Below, one piece after another: positions 19,373 to 30,717 of a stretch of 64,000 nt of DNA. The DNA is from Tepidiforma thermophila. Lineage in GTDB: Bacteria; Chloroflexota; Dehalococcoidia; Tepidiformales; Tepidiformaceae. The DNA lies in assembly GCF_002563855.1 (NCBI RefSeq), contig NZ_PDJQ01000001.1:2418001-2482000 (forward strand), written 5' to 3'. The stretch's first letter is position 1; the number at the start of each line of letters is the position of its first letter. Both the position numbers and the translations under genes were made by a program. The notes beneath the pieces are model-generated. The model was not told the DNA's origin and did not search any database. It worked only from the letters and a program-made list of their open reading frames with translations.

Positions 19373-20272
19373 ATGGCTGGAAGGCTGGCCGGGAAGACGG
19401 CGATTGTTACGGGTGCGGGGCGCGGCATCGGGCGCGAGGTGGCGCTGCTGTTTGCGCAGGAGGGCTGCAAGGTCCTCGTGAACGACCTCGGGACGTCGGT
19501 CGCGGGTGAAGGTGCGGATACATCGCCGGCGGCGCAGACCGTGGCGGACATCCGGGCCGCCGGGGGCGAGGCGATCGCGCACTTCGGGGATGTGGCGGAC
19601 CTCGATGCTGCCGAGGACATGGTCCGGACCGTGCTGAACGAGTGGGGCCAGCTCGACATCCTTGTGAATGTCGCGGGCATCCTGCGGGACCGGATGGTGT
19701 TCAACATGACGGAGGAGGAGTGGGATGCGGTGGTGCGGGTGCACATGAAGGGCACGTTCGCGACGACGAAGTTCGCCTCGCTGCACTGGCGGCAGGCGCG
19801 GAACGGCGGGCGGCTGATCAACTTTACGTCGGGGTCGGGACTGTTCGGCGCGCCGGGCCAGCCGAACTACGCGGCGGCGAAGATGGGCATCTGGGGGTTC
19901 ACGCTGAGCTGCGCGCGGGCGCTGGGGCGGTATGGCGTGACGGCGAACTCGATTGCGCCTGGCGCGGCGACGCGGATGACGGACACGGTCCCGGCGGAGC
20001 GCTCGGCAGCGGGGCCGAACCGGGTGACCTCGGATGCGGCGAAGGGGACGGAGCGCGACCCGGCGAACATCGCGCCGCCGCTGGTCTACCTCGCGAGCGA
20101 CGCCGGGGGCTGGATTTCGGGCCGGTGTTTCGGGATTGCGGGGTACCGGATCACGCTCTACAGCAACATCGCGCCGCAGGTGGTGCTGCAGGGCTCGAAG
20201 ATGTGGACGGTCGATGAGCTGTTCGAGCGGATGGAGCCGACGTTCAAGCCGTTCATCCAGCCGATCCAGTAG
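19373..20272 (+). CDS. Short-chain dehydrogenase/reductase (SDR)
   Basis: A 299-aa NAD(P)-dependent oxidoreductase. The nucleotide motif is TGAGRGIGRE (about residue 12), NVAG is at about 98, and the catalytic Ser-Tyr-Lys set is in FTSGSG (about 150) and YAAAK (about 164). The arrangement resembles 3-hydroxyacyl-CoA/17-beta-hydroxysteroid dehydrogenase type 4-like SDRs (KTAIVTGAGRGIGREVALL, VLVNDLG). An acyl-CoA substrate is therefore plausible and fits the MaoC, CaiB and acyl-CoA dehydrogenase genes in this window. A GGAGGGA ribosome-binding site precedes the ATG. Confidence 0.9.
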   Translation: MAGRLAGKTAIVTGAGRGIGREVALLFAQEGCKVLVNDLGTSVAGEGADTSPAAQTVADIRAAGGEAIAHFGDVADLDAAEDMVRTVLNEWGQLDILVNVAGILRDRMVFNMTEEEWDAVVRVHMKGTFATTKFASLHWRQARNGGRLINFTSGSGLFGAPGQPNYAAAKMGIWGFTLSCARALGRYGVTANSIAPGAATRMTDTVPAERSAAGPNRVTSDAAKGTERDPANIAPPLVYLASDAGGWISGRCFGIAGYRITLYSNIAPQVVLQGSKMWTVDELFERMEPTFKPFIQPIQ

Positions 20273-20389
20273 GTGCGGCCCGGGCCGGCCGGTTCCGGGA
20301 TGGGGGCAGGCAGGCCGGACAGGGGATGGGGTGATCGGCGGCGCCGGCGGCGGTAGACTCCAGCGGACCACGCCGGAGGGGAGTACACG

Positions 20390-21324
20390 GTGTCGACGCA
20401 GCTGCCGGGGCCGCACGACGAGGTGCCGCCGCCGACCATCGAAGAGGTCAGCCCGGGGATTTACGCCTACATCCAGCTCGATGGGAGCTGGTTCCTGAAC
20501 AACGCCGGCTGCATTGTGGGGAGCCGGTCGGCGACGGTCGTTGACACGACCGGGACGGAGCGCCGCGCGCGGGCGTTCCACGCTGCGGTGCGGGAGGTGA
20601 CCCAGCTCCCGGTCAGCGCGCTGATCAATACCCACAGCCACGGCGACCACACGCACGGGAACTTCATGTTCGCGCCGGCGAGCGCCATTATCGCGAGCGA
20701 ACGGTGCCGGCAGGAGATCCTCGCGGCGGGGCATGCGGTCTACGCGCTGTTCCCGATGGTGGACTTCGGGGAGTGCCCGCTGACGCCGCCGACGGTGACG
20801 TTCGAGGACCGGCTGACAGTGTACGTGGACGACCTGCGGGTGGAGTTGCTGTACATGGGGCCGGCGCACACGACGAGCGACATCGTGGCGTGGATCCCGG
20901 AGCGGAAGCTTCTATTCACGGGCGACCTGGTGTTCAACGGCGGGACGCCGTTCGCGCTTGGCGGGTCAGTCGGTGGCTGGCTGGAGGCACTCGACCGGCT
21001 GGAGGCGCTGGGGGCCGAAACGATTGTCCCGGGACATGGCCCGGTGGCGGGGCCGGAGGTGCTCGGCCAGGTGCGGCGGTACCTGGAATGGCTGCTGGCC
21101 GTGGGCCGGGAGGGGTTCGCGCGGGGGGTGCCGCCGCTGGAGCTGGCGCAGGGGCTGGAGTTCGGCGAGTTCGCGGAGTGGCACGACCGGGAGCGGATTG
21201 TGCCGAACCTTCACCGGGTATACAGCGAGCTCCGAGGTGAGCCGCGGGGCACGCCGCTGGACTACCGGCAGATGTTCGCAGAGATGCTGGCCTTTAACGG
21301 CGGGCGGCCGCTGCGCTGCCTGTC

Positions 21325-21328
<4 letters not shown>
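20390..21328 (+). CDS. MBL-fold metallohydrolase
   Basis: A 312-aa metallo-beta-lactamase-fold enzyme with the metal-binding motif THSHGDHTHG (HxHxDH, about residue 83). A later His comes in GPAHTTSDIVAW, an Asp in LFTGDLVF and a His in PGHGPVAG complete a dinuclear site. It resembles glyoxalase II/cyclase-type MBL proteins; the reaction is not assignable. It starts at a GTG after a GGAGGGGAG site. Its stop overlaps the convergent histidine kinase stop by 4 bp. Confidence 0.88.
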
Positions 21329-24804
<3,476 letters not shown>

Positions 24805-24922
24805 CTGCGCGTCCTTTTCGTCGCTGGCATCGTACGGGGCATTGCGCAGCGGAACCTCGGGATTTTCCCTATTTTGCGAGAATTTGCCCGAGCTAACCGC
24901 GGTTGTTGTTAGGGCAGTTTGA

Positions 24923-26677
24923 TCACGCCAGCGGCGGCTGGAGCACAACCGCGTAGTCCTGGGAGCCGTGGATGCCGCGGACGATCACCTTCTCGATGTC
25001 CGCGGTTCGGCTGGGGCCGGTGAGGACGAGCGCGTCGTCGGTGCCGAGGAAGGGTTCGAGGCCGGCGGGGTGCTCGACGACGGCAGCGGGGTCGACCATG
25101 AGCGTGACGGCCGGGGCGGCGAGGAGCGCTCGGCGGTCGATCGGGCTGCCGGTGAGCAGGACGGACCCGGTGCCGGCGACGGCGGCAGCGGCCCGGAGGA
25201 CGAGCGACCCGGGGGCGGGCGCTTCGGCGAAGGCCACGCCAAGCGCCCCGGCGCGGAGGCGGAAGCGCTCGGCGGGGGTTGGCGGCAGGACCTCGCCGGG
25301 TGCGATCACGGTGCGTTCGGTGCGGTCGGGCCCCGCGGCCTGGAGGAGGGCAGGGTCGTGCGGTTCGGCGGGTTCCGGGAGGATGCCGGGGTCCGCGCGA
25401 TTCGGCGCCGGGGGGCGAAGGAGGCGCCCGGCGCCACGGAGGCCGACCCGGGCGAGGGCGGCAACCGCCCGGGCACCCACGGGCAGCGAGAAGGCTGCCG
25501 ACCAGGCTTTCCAGGCTGCGCGCTCTGCCCGGCCGGCAACGAGGCCGCGGGCAACGGCGTCGGCGCGGAGGTCGAGGAGCATGCGATGGAGCGGGATGCC
25601 GACGGGGCAGGCCTCGGTGCAGGCACCGCAGAGGGAGCTGGCGAACGGGAGGTCGGCATGGTCCGGGCCGGGCCAGAGGAGCGGGGAGAGGACGGCGCCG
25701 ATCGGGCCCATGTAGGGCGAGCCGTAGGCGATGCCGCTGACGGTCCGGTAGACGGGGCAGGCGTTCATGCAGGCGCCGCAGCGGATGCAGCGGAGGACGT
25801 CGCGGTAGCGGGGGTCGGCGAGGACGCGGGAGCGGCCGTTATCGACGATGACGACGTGCCGCTCCTGGCCCGGCGGCGGCGAGCCGAGGATGTGGGTGAA
25901 GGCGGTGAGGGGCTGGGCCGTGGCGCTCGGGGCGAGGACCTGCAGGACGGCGAGGGCGGCGGCCTCGTCGGCGACGATCTTTTCGAGGCCGGTGACGATG
26001 ATGTGCCGGCGCGGGTGGGAGACGCCGAGGGCGACGTTGCCTTCGTTTTCGACGATGGCGATGCGGCCGGAGCGCGCGATGAGCATGTTCGCGCCGGTGA
26101 TGGCGGCATCGCAGTCTTCGAAGAAGCGGGCGACGACATCGCGGATGTGCTGCGAGAGGACGACGGGGTCGTCGGTATCGAGGCTGGCGCCGGCACGGCG
26201 GAGGATGTCGCGGATACGGCCCCGGTTGAGGTGGATGGCGGGGGCGGTGATGTGGCTGGGGCCGCGGCCTTCGAGGTCGACGATGTACTCGCCGATGTCG
26301 GTTTCAAGGACGTCGATGCCGTCGGCGCGGAGGGCGCGGGTGAGGCCGATCTCCTCGGCGACCATCGATTTCGACTTGGCCACGCGCCGGGCGCCGTCGA
26401 GCAGCCGCCGGACGATGTCGACGGCTTCAGCAGCCGTCGCGGCGCGGTGGTAGCCGATGCCGCGGAGCGCGAGCTGCTCACGGAGCTGGCGGTGCAGGGC
26501 TTCGAGGTTCTCGACGGCGGCGGCGCGGGCGGCCGTGGCGCGGGCGCGCGCATCGGCGGGGCCGCGGGCGAGCATGGCGCGGGAATCCTCGACGAGCTTG
26601 CGCATGATGGGCTGGAGGGTGGCCGAGGGGTGCCCGGCGGCGATTTCTCGGCAGGCGCGGTCGCGGAAGGCGGTCAT
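24923..26677 (-). CDS. LutB-LutC fusion, lactate-utilisation iron-sulfur protein
   Basis: A 584-aa protein. Residues 1 to about 420 match LutB/LldF, with a LUD domain (RRVAKSKSMVAEEIGL, DIGEYIVDLEG) and two 4Fe-4S motifs: CIRCGACMNACPVYR (about 298) and CGACTEACPVGIPLH (about 350). The last 160 residues match a LutC-type LUD domain (SVLLTGSPIDRR...LVLTGPSRTADIEKVIVRGIHG). LutABC oxidises L-lactate to pyruvate at the membrane side of the cytosol; LutB and LutC are usually separate. Its start overlaps the lutA stop by 4 bp (ATGA), so translation is probably coupled. Confidence 0.9.
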   Translation of the reverse strand: MTAFRDRACREIAAGHPSATLQPIMRKLVEDSRAMLARGPADARARATAARAAAVENLEALHRQLREQLALRGIGYHRAATAAEAVDIVRRLLDGARRVAKSKSMVAEEIGLTRALRADGIDVLETDIGEYIVDLEGRGPSHITAPAIHLNRGRIRDILRRAGASLDTDDPVVLSQHIRDVVARFFEDCDAAITGANMLIARSGRIAIVENEGNVALGVSHPRRHIIVTGLEKIVADEAAALAVLQVLAPSATAQPLTAFTHILGSPPPGQERHVVIVDNGRSRVLADPRYRDVLRCIRCGACMNACPVYRTVSGIAYGSPYMGPIGAVLSPLLWPGPDHADLPFASSLCGACTEACPVGIPLHRMLLDLRADAVARGLVAGRAERAAWKAWSAAFSLPVGARAVAALARVGLRGAGRLLRPPAPNRADPGILPEPAEPHDPALLQAAGPDRTERTVIAPGEVLPPTPAERFRLRAGALGVAFAEAPAPGSLVLRAAAAVAGTGSVLLTGSPIDRRALLAAPAVTLMVDPAAVVEHPAGLEPFLGTDDALVLTGPSRTADIEKVIVRGIHGSQDYAVVLQPPLA

Positions 26678-27393
26678 TCGAGGGCCCTTGCGAGGAGTTC
26701 GGGGAGGGTCCAGCCTTCGAGCTGGATGCCGAGCCCGGCGGCGCCGGCCTGGAGGTGGGCGAGGCAGGAGTAGTCGGGGGAGACGACCACGCGGGCGCCG
26801 GTCGCGGCGAGGGCCTCAAGCTTTGCGCGCATCATTTCGACGGAGACTTCGGGCTCTTTGACGGCGAAGGTGCCGCCGAAGCCGCAGCACTCCTCTGCGA
26901 AGGCGGGTTCGCGGACTTCGAGGCCTTCGATGCGGGCCAGCACGGCGGCGACGGCAGCGGACGCCCCGAGCTCGCGGCGGGAGTGGCAGGATTCGTGGAG
27001 GGCGACGACCCCGGGGAGGCGGAGGCCAAGGCGTTCGAAGCCCGGGTGGCGGGCGACGTAGGTGGGGAAGTCGACGAAGCGGCTGGCGATGGCAGCCGCG
27101 GCTGCGGAGCGCGGGGGCTCCCAGAGCGCGGGGAGGTAGTGACGCACCATTGCGGTGCAGGAGCCGGAGGCGGTGACGATGGCGGCGTGCGCGCGGGCGG
27201 CGCGGAGCAGCTGGCGGCCGACGGCCCGGGCTTCGGTGCGGAAGCCGCTGTTGAAGGCGGGCTGGCCGCAGCAGCGGCCGTCGATGAGGGTGACCGTATC
27301 GCCGAGGGCTTCGAGGACCCGGCGGGCGCAGGCGGCGTCGCCGGGGCGCAGGGCCTGCAGGTAGCAGGGGTCGAACAGCGCGACGGCAGCCAT
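26674..27393 (-). CDS. lutA: Lactate-utilisation (Fe-S)-binding subunit LutA
   Basis: A 239-aa protein with two CCG domains. The first has FDPCYLQ and DGRCCGQPAFNSG; the second has HESCHSRRELG and EECCGFGGTFAVKEPEVS. These Cys-rich motifs coordinate the non-cubane clusters of LutA/GlpC/HdrB-type proteins. It works with the fused LutBC product next door in L-lactate oxidation. I prefer the second ATG (27393), 7 nt after a TACAAT box; an ATG three codons earlier overlaps that box. Divergent from the CDGSH gene. Confidence 0.92.
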   Translation of the reverse strand: MAAVALFDPCYLQALRPGDAACARRVLEALGDTVTLIDGRCCGQPAFNSGFRTEARAVGRQLLRAARAHAAIVTASGSCTAMVRHYLPALWEPPRSAAAAAIASRFVDFPTYVARHPGFERLGLRLPGVVALHESCHSRRELGASAAVAAVLARIEGLEVREPAFAEECCGFGGTFAVKEPEVSVEMMRAKLEALAATGARVVVSPDYSCLAHLQAGAAGLGIQLEGWTLPELLARALE

Positions 27394-27400
27394 GCCGGGC

Positions 27401-27406
27401 ATTGTA
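27401..27406 (-). promoter_or_regulatory. Candidate -10 box of a leaderless lutA transcript
   Basis: TACAAT (5/6 to the -10 consensus) ends 7 nt before the ATG at 27393, with no Shine-Dalgarno sequence between. This suggests a leaderless lut operon mRNA. Confidence 0.45.
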
Positions 27407-27485
27407 CGGCGGCGTGGTTTGCGCCGGCGGCGAGCAGGCGCGGAAAATTTCCCGCTGAACGCAGTCCCGAAAAGGAGTCGACAGG

Positions 27486-27692
27486 ATGGCAGAGACGACG
27501 ATCACGGTCCGGGATAATGGCCCGTACATTGTCCGCGGCGAATTCACGGTGGTTGACGCGGAAGGGAAGCCGTTCGAGAAGAAGGACGTGGTGGCGCTTT
27601 GCCGGTGCGGGCATTCGGCGACGAAGCCGTTCTGCGACGGGGCGCACCAGCGCGAGGGCTTCAGCTCGGCGCCGCGGGCGGGTCAGTCGTAG
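27486..27692 (+). CDS. CDGSH-type [2Fe-2S] small protein
   Basis: A 68-aa protein with the CDGSH/mitoNEET cluster motif CRCGHSATKPFCDGAH, three Cys and one His ligand, at residues 38-53. Single-CDGSH bacterial proteins bind a labile [2Fe-2S] cluster and are thought to act in redox or iron-sulfur handling. The start has an AAAAGGAG ribosome-binding site. Divergent from lutA, and its stop overlaps the convergent aldo/keto reductase by 10 bp. Confidence 0.9.
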   Translation: MAETTITVRDNGPYIVRGEFTVVDAEGKPFEKKDVVALCRCGHSATKPFCDGAHQREGFSSAPRAGQS

Positions 27693-28501
27693 AGGGCTGC
27701 GGCGGCCTGTTCGAGTTCGCGCATTTCTGCGGGGCTCATCGGCACGAACGCTTCTACAGCTTCGATGTTGGCGCGGATGCGGTCGGGGTACCGGGCGCCG
27801 GGGATGACGACCGAGACCGCGGGGCAGGTGAGCACGTAGCGGAGGAGGTTGGCGGGGGTGAGGGGCCCGGCTTCGCCGCGTGCGATGCGCCCGCGGATGG
27901 TGCTGGTGCGCCCGGAGCCGCCGAGGGGCCGCATAACGATGACCGCGAGGCCGCGGTCGGCGGCGTGTTCGAGCACGGGGAGCGACTCGGGGTAGAAGGC
28001 GGAGTACTCGAGCATGATGGCGGCGAAGGCTCCGGAGTCGATGGCAAGCCGGGCGACTTCGAGGCTGTGCGTGGAGATGCCGATGTGCCGGATGGCGCCC
28101 CGGTCGACGGCATCGCGCAGGCCTTCGAGCGCGCCGCCGGGGGCCATCACCTGCGCCCACGCCTCCGGGGTTGAGACATCGTGGAGCTGGTAGAGGTCGA
28201 CCGTCTCGCGGCCGAGGACCTGCCGGGAGCGGTCGATGTCGTACTGGGCGCTGGCGGCGGTCCGGCGGAAGGTCTTGCTGGCAAGGAAGACATCGGCGGC
28301 GGGCCGCTCGCGGAGGACGCTGCCGAGGAGGTACTCGGAGCCTTCGTAGTCGCGGGCGGTATCGATGAAGCGGATGCCGGCATCAAGGGCGGCGCGGACG
28401 GTCGCCTCGGCTTCGGGGGAGTGAGGTGTATCCATGGCGCCGAGGCCGAGCACCGGGAGTTCGAAGCCGGCGGCGCCGAAGGGGCGGGTGGGGATGGACA
28501 T
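27683..28501 (-). CDS. Aldo/keto reductase
   Basis: A 272-aa (beta/alpha)8 NADPH-dependent oxidoreductase. The catalytic tetrad can be placed: Asp and Tyr in FIDTARDYEGSEYLLG (about residues 43-48), Lys in FLASKTF (about 72) and His in YQLHDVS (about 105). The C-terminal NADPH-binding segment reads SVVIPGARYPDRI. The true start is the ATG at 28501, 6 nt after a TACACT hexamer. The upstream part of the open frame does not resemble the family. Substrate not predictable. Confidence 0.9.
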   Translation of the reverse strand: MSIPTRPFGAAGFELPVLGLGAMDTPHSPEAEATVRAALDAGIRFIDTARDYEGSEYLLGSVLRERPAADVFLASKTFRRTAASAQYDIDRSRQVLGRETVDLYQLHDVSTPEAWAQVMAPGGALEGLRDAVDRGAIRHIGISTHSLEVARLAIDSGAFAAIMLEYSAFYPESLPVLEHAADRGLAVIVMRPLGGSGRTSTIRGRIARGEAGPLTPANLLRYVLTCPAVSVVIPGARYPDRIRANIEAVEAFVPMSPAEMRELEQAAAALYD

Positions 28502-28507
28502 GGGGCC

Positions 28508-28513
28508 AGTGTA
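28508..28513 (-). promoter_or_regulatory. Candidate -10 box of a leaderless aldo/keto reductase transcript
   Basis: TACACT ends 6 nt before the ATG at 28501. No Shine-Dalgarno lies between. The arrangement is identical to that before lepA. Confidence 0.42.
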
Positions 28514-28609
28514 CGGCGCGGGACGGGACAGGAGCGGCGGGTTCGGTGTACGCTGCCGGTTGGCCGAACGGGGTTCGGCCGCAACACCTGAGACAGCGAG
28601 GTTGTTGAC

Positions 28610-29467
28610 GTGCCAATCGATCCTTCGAAGGCGCTTGGGGCGCCGATCCAGGGCGGTTCGTTCCGGTGGGACCGGGACCGGGTGATTCTCTACCACCTCG
28701 GGATTGGGGCGGGCGACCCGCCGACGGACCCGAACGAGCTGGCCTATACGTACGAGCGGAACCTGAAGGTGCTGCCGAGCTTCGGGGTGATCCCGGCGTT
28801 CGGCTCGCTGGGCGGGGTGGGCCAGGTGCCGGGGCTGCAGTTCAATCCTGCGCTGCTGCTGCACGGGGAGCAGGACCTGGAGATTCGGAAGCCGATCCCG
28901 GTCGAGGGGGAGGTTGAGACGCGGGGCAAGGTTGCCGGGATTTATGACAAGGGGAAAGCTGCGCTCGTCGTGCTGGAGACGGAGACCACGCTGAAGGGCG
29001 AGGCGGAGCCGCTGTTTGTGAACCGGTTCTCGCTCTTCCTGCGCGGCGAGGGCGGCTTTGGCGGCGAGAGCGGGCCCCCGGCAGGGAACGAGGCCCCGAA
29101 CCGGGCTCCGGATGGGACGGTGGAATCGAAGACGTTGCCGCAGCAGGCGCTGCTCTACCGGCTTTCGGGTGACAAGAACCCGCTACACGCGGACCCGGAG
29201 TTCGCAAAGATGGGCGGCTTCGACCGGCCGATCCTGCACGGGCTGTGCTCGTTCGGTGTGGTGTGCAAGGCGGTGGTCGACCACGCGCTGGGCGGCGACA
29301 CGGGGAAGGTGGCGCGCTACCAGGCGCGGTTTGCGGGCGTGGTGTTCCCGGGCGAGACGATCGTGACCTCGTTCTGGCGGGAGGGGAACACGATTCTCGT
29401 GGCAGCCCAGACGAAGGAGCGTGGGACGCCGGTCATCACGAACGCGGCGATTACCGTGCGGGGGTAA
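28610..29467 (+). CDS. MaoC-type enoyl-CoA hydratase (double hot-dog)
   Basis: A 285-aa protein with an N-terminal hot-dog half (DRDRVILYHLGIGAGD, YERNLKVLPSFGV) and a C-terminal MaoC half. The hydratase-2 motif YRLSGDKNPLHADPEFA (Asp and His about residues 183-188) is followed by FDRPILHGLCSFG. This matches (R)-specific 2-enoyl-CoA hydratases of the HSD17B4 type in fatty acid or sterol side-chain beta-oxidation. The start is a GTG. A hairpin terminator follows. Confidence 0.9.
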   Translation: MPIDPSKALGAPIQGGSFRWDRDRVILYHLGIGAGDPPTDPNELAYTYERNLKVLPSFGVIPAFGSLGGVGQVPGLQFNPALLLHGEQDLEIRKPIPVEGEVETRGKVAGIYDKGKAALVVLETETTLKGEAEPLFVNRFSLFLRGEGGFGGESGPPAGNEAPNRAPDGTVESKTLPQQALLYRLSGDKNPLHADPEFAKMGGFDRPILHGLCSFGVVCKAVVDHALGGDTGKVARYQARFAGVVFPGETIVTSFWREGNTILVAAQTKERGTPVITNAAITVRG

Positions 29468-29489
29468 GCTCCCGGGGGAAACATTTCTT

Positions 29490-29521
29490 GCGGGAGCCCG
29501 CCCTTGCGGCCGGGCTCCCGC
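29490..29521. terminator. Bidirectional hairpin terminator between the MaoC and LOG genes
   Basis: A perfect 11-bp stem (29490-29500 with 29511-29521) with a 10-nt loop lies between two convergent genes. Only short T-tracts flank it, so efficiency is uncertain. Confidence 0.6.
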
Positions 29522-29557
29522 TGCGTTTCCTGCGTGGGGGACGCGTGTTGGGTTCGA

Positions 29558-30343
29558 CTATTCGAAGAGGAAGCGGCGGCGCCGGGGGACCGCCTGCCGG
29601 TAGCGGAGGCCGAACTTGCGGATTCCGACCTCGCGGACGATGGCGGCGGCCTCCTCGGGCGAGTCGGTGAGGACGAGGCGGTCAAGGTCCTCGGGGTCGA
29701 TGGTGCCCATGGCGACGAGGCGGTTGAGGAGGAAGTCCATCAGGGGTTCGTAGTAGTCGACGCCCATGAGGATGCAGGGGTAGTCGCGGATTTTGCGGGT
29801 TTGGATGAGGGTAGCGATTTCGAAGAGCTCATCGAGGGTGCCGAATCCGCCGGGCATGGCGATGAAGGCGTAGGAGTACTTGGCCAGCATCACCTTGCGG
29901 ACGAAGAAGTAGCGGAACTCGACGAAGGTATCGAGGTAGGGGTTGGGCTTCTGTTCGTGGGGCAGCTGGATGTTGCAGCCGACGGAATGGCCGCCGACAT
30001 CTTTTGCGCCGCGATTGGCGGCTTCCATGAGGCCGGGCCCGCCGCCGGTCATGACGGTGAACCCTTCGCGGGCGACGGCCTGGCCGACGCGGCGGGTGAG
30101 GTCGTAGTAGGGGTGGTCTTCGGTGAAGCGGGCGGAGCCGAAGATGGTCACGCAGGGGCCGACGAAGTGGAGTTTGCGGAAGCCGCGGATGAACTCGGCG
30201 GAGATGCGGAGGGTGCGGATGAGCTCGGAGCCGCGGTCGGCCGGGCCTTCGAGGAACTGGCGTTCTTCTGCGCCGTTGACGGCTTTGCCCCACTCGGGGG
30301 CGCGTGCCGGAGGGGCGGGCAGGGGCAGGGAATCGTCAGGCAT
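29558..30343 (-). CDS. LOG family protein (TIGR00730-type)
   Basis: A 261-aa Rossmann-fold protein with the LOG motifs GGGPGLMEAANRGA (about residue 97) and PGGFGTLDELFE (about 164). LOG proteins are phosphoribohydrolases acting on nucleoside 5'-monophosphates, known for cytokinin-like activation in some organisms; the older 'lysine decarboxylase' label is a misannotation. The start lies 7 nt after a TAGACT box. It is divergent from the DUF2188-like gene. Confidence 0.9.
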   Translation of the reverse strand: MPDDSLPLPAPPARAPEWGKAVNGAEERQFLEGPADRGSELIRTLRISAEFIRGFRKLHFVGPCVTIFGSARFTEDHPYYDLTRRVGQAVAREGFTVMTGGGPGLMEAANRGAKDVGGHSVGCNIQLPHEQKPNPYLDTFVEFRYFFVRKVMLAKYSYAFIAMPGGFGTLDELFEIATLIQTRKIRDYPCILMGVDYYEPLMDFLLNRLVAMGTIDPEDLDRLVLTDSPEEAAAIVREVGIRKFGLRYRQAVPRRRRFLFE

Positions 30344-30350
30344 GGCGACA

Positions 30351-30356
30351 AGTCTA
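30351..30356 (-). promoter_or_regulatory. Candidate -10 box of a leaderless LOG-gene transcript
   Basis: TAGACT ends 7 nt before the ATG at 30343. No Shine-Dalgarno is present. Confidence 0.42.
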
Positions 30357-30438
30357 TCGGCCTGCTGCCCAAGAGGATGCAGGGGTCTCCGGCGGAGGTC
30401 CAGGGTATTCCCCTCTGCTGCCGCGCGGGGAACGGACG

Positions 30439-30639
30439 ATGGTTCGGAGTATGACGATGCGCGGCAGGGAAGCAGTCAGGGAGCTCCACCTTGTGCCGGG
30501 TCCGGCGGGGTGGGCGCTGGTGCGGGAGGGAAGCGAGCAGCCGCTGGGGATGTTCGGGGACCTGGGGCGGGCGCTCGACGCGGCGACGGCGGGTTCGCGG
30601 CGTGTGCGGGTTGTGGTGCACGGGCGTAAGGAATGGTAA
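30439..30639 (+). CDS. DUF2188-like small protein
   Basis: A 66-aa protein with the layout of DUF2188 proteins: ELHLVPGPAGWALVREG, then a short PLGMFGDLGRALDAA stretch and a basic end VRVVVHGRKEW. The family's function is unknown; the fold is a small beta-beta-alpha unit. In-frame ATGs at 30439, 30451 and 30457 make the exact start uncertain. The region 30640-30717 after it is GC-rich and partly self-complementary and holds no gene. Confidence 0.6.
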   Translation: MVRSMTMRGREAVRELHLVPGPAGWALVREGSEQPLGMFGDLGRALDAATAGSRRVRVVVHGRKEW

Positions 30640-30717
30640 GCCGCGGGCCGGAGGGGGTTCAGGCATCCCGGCCCCCGGCCGACTGTAGGTACACGAACAT
30701 CCTTTTTTGAGGCCTGG

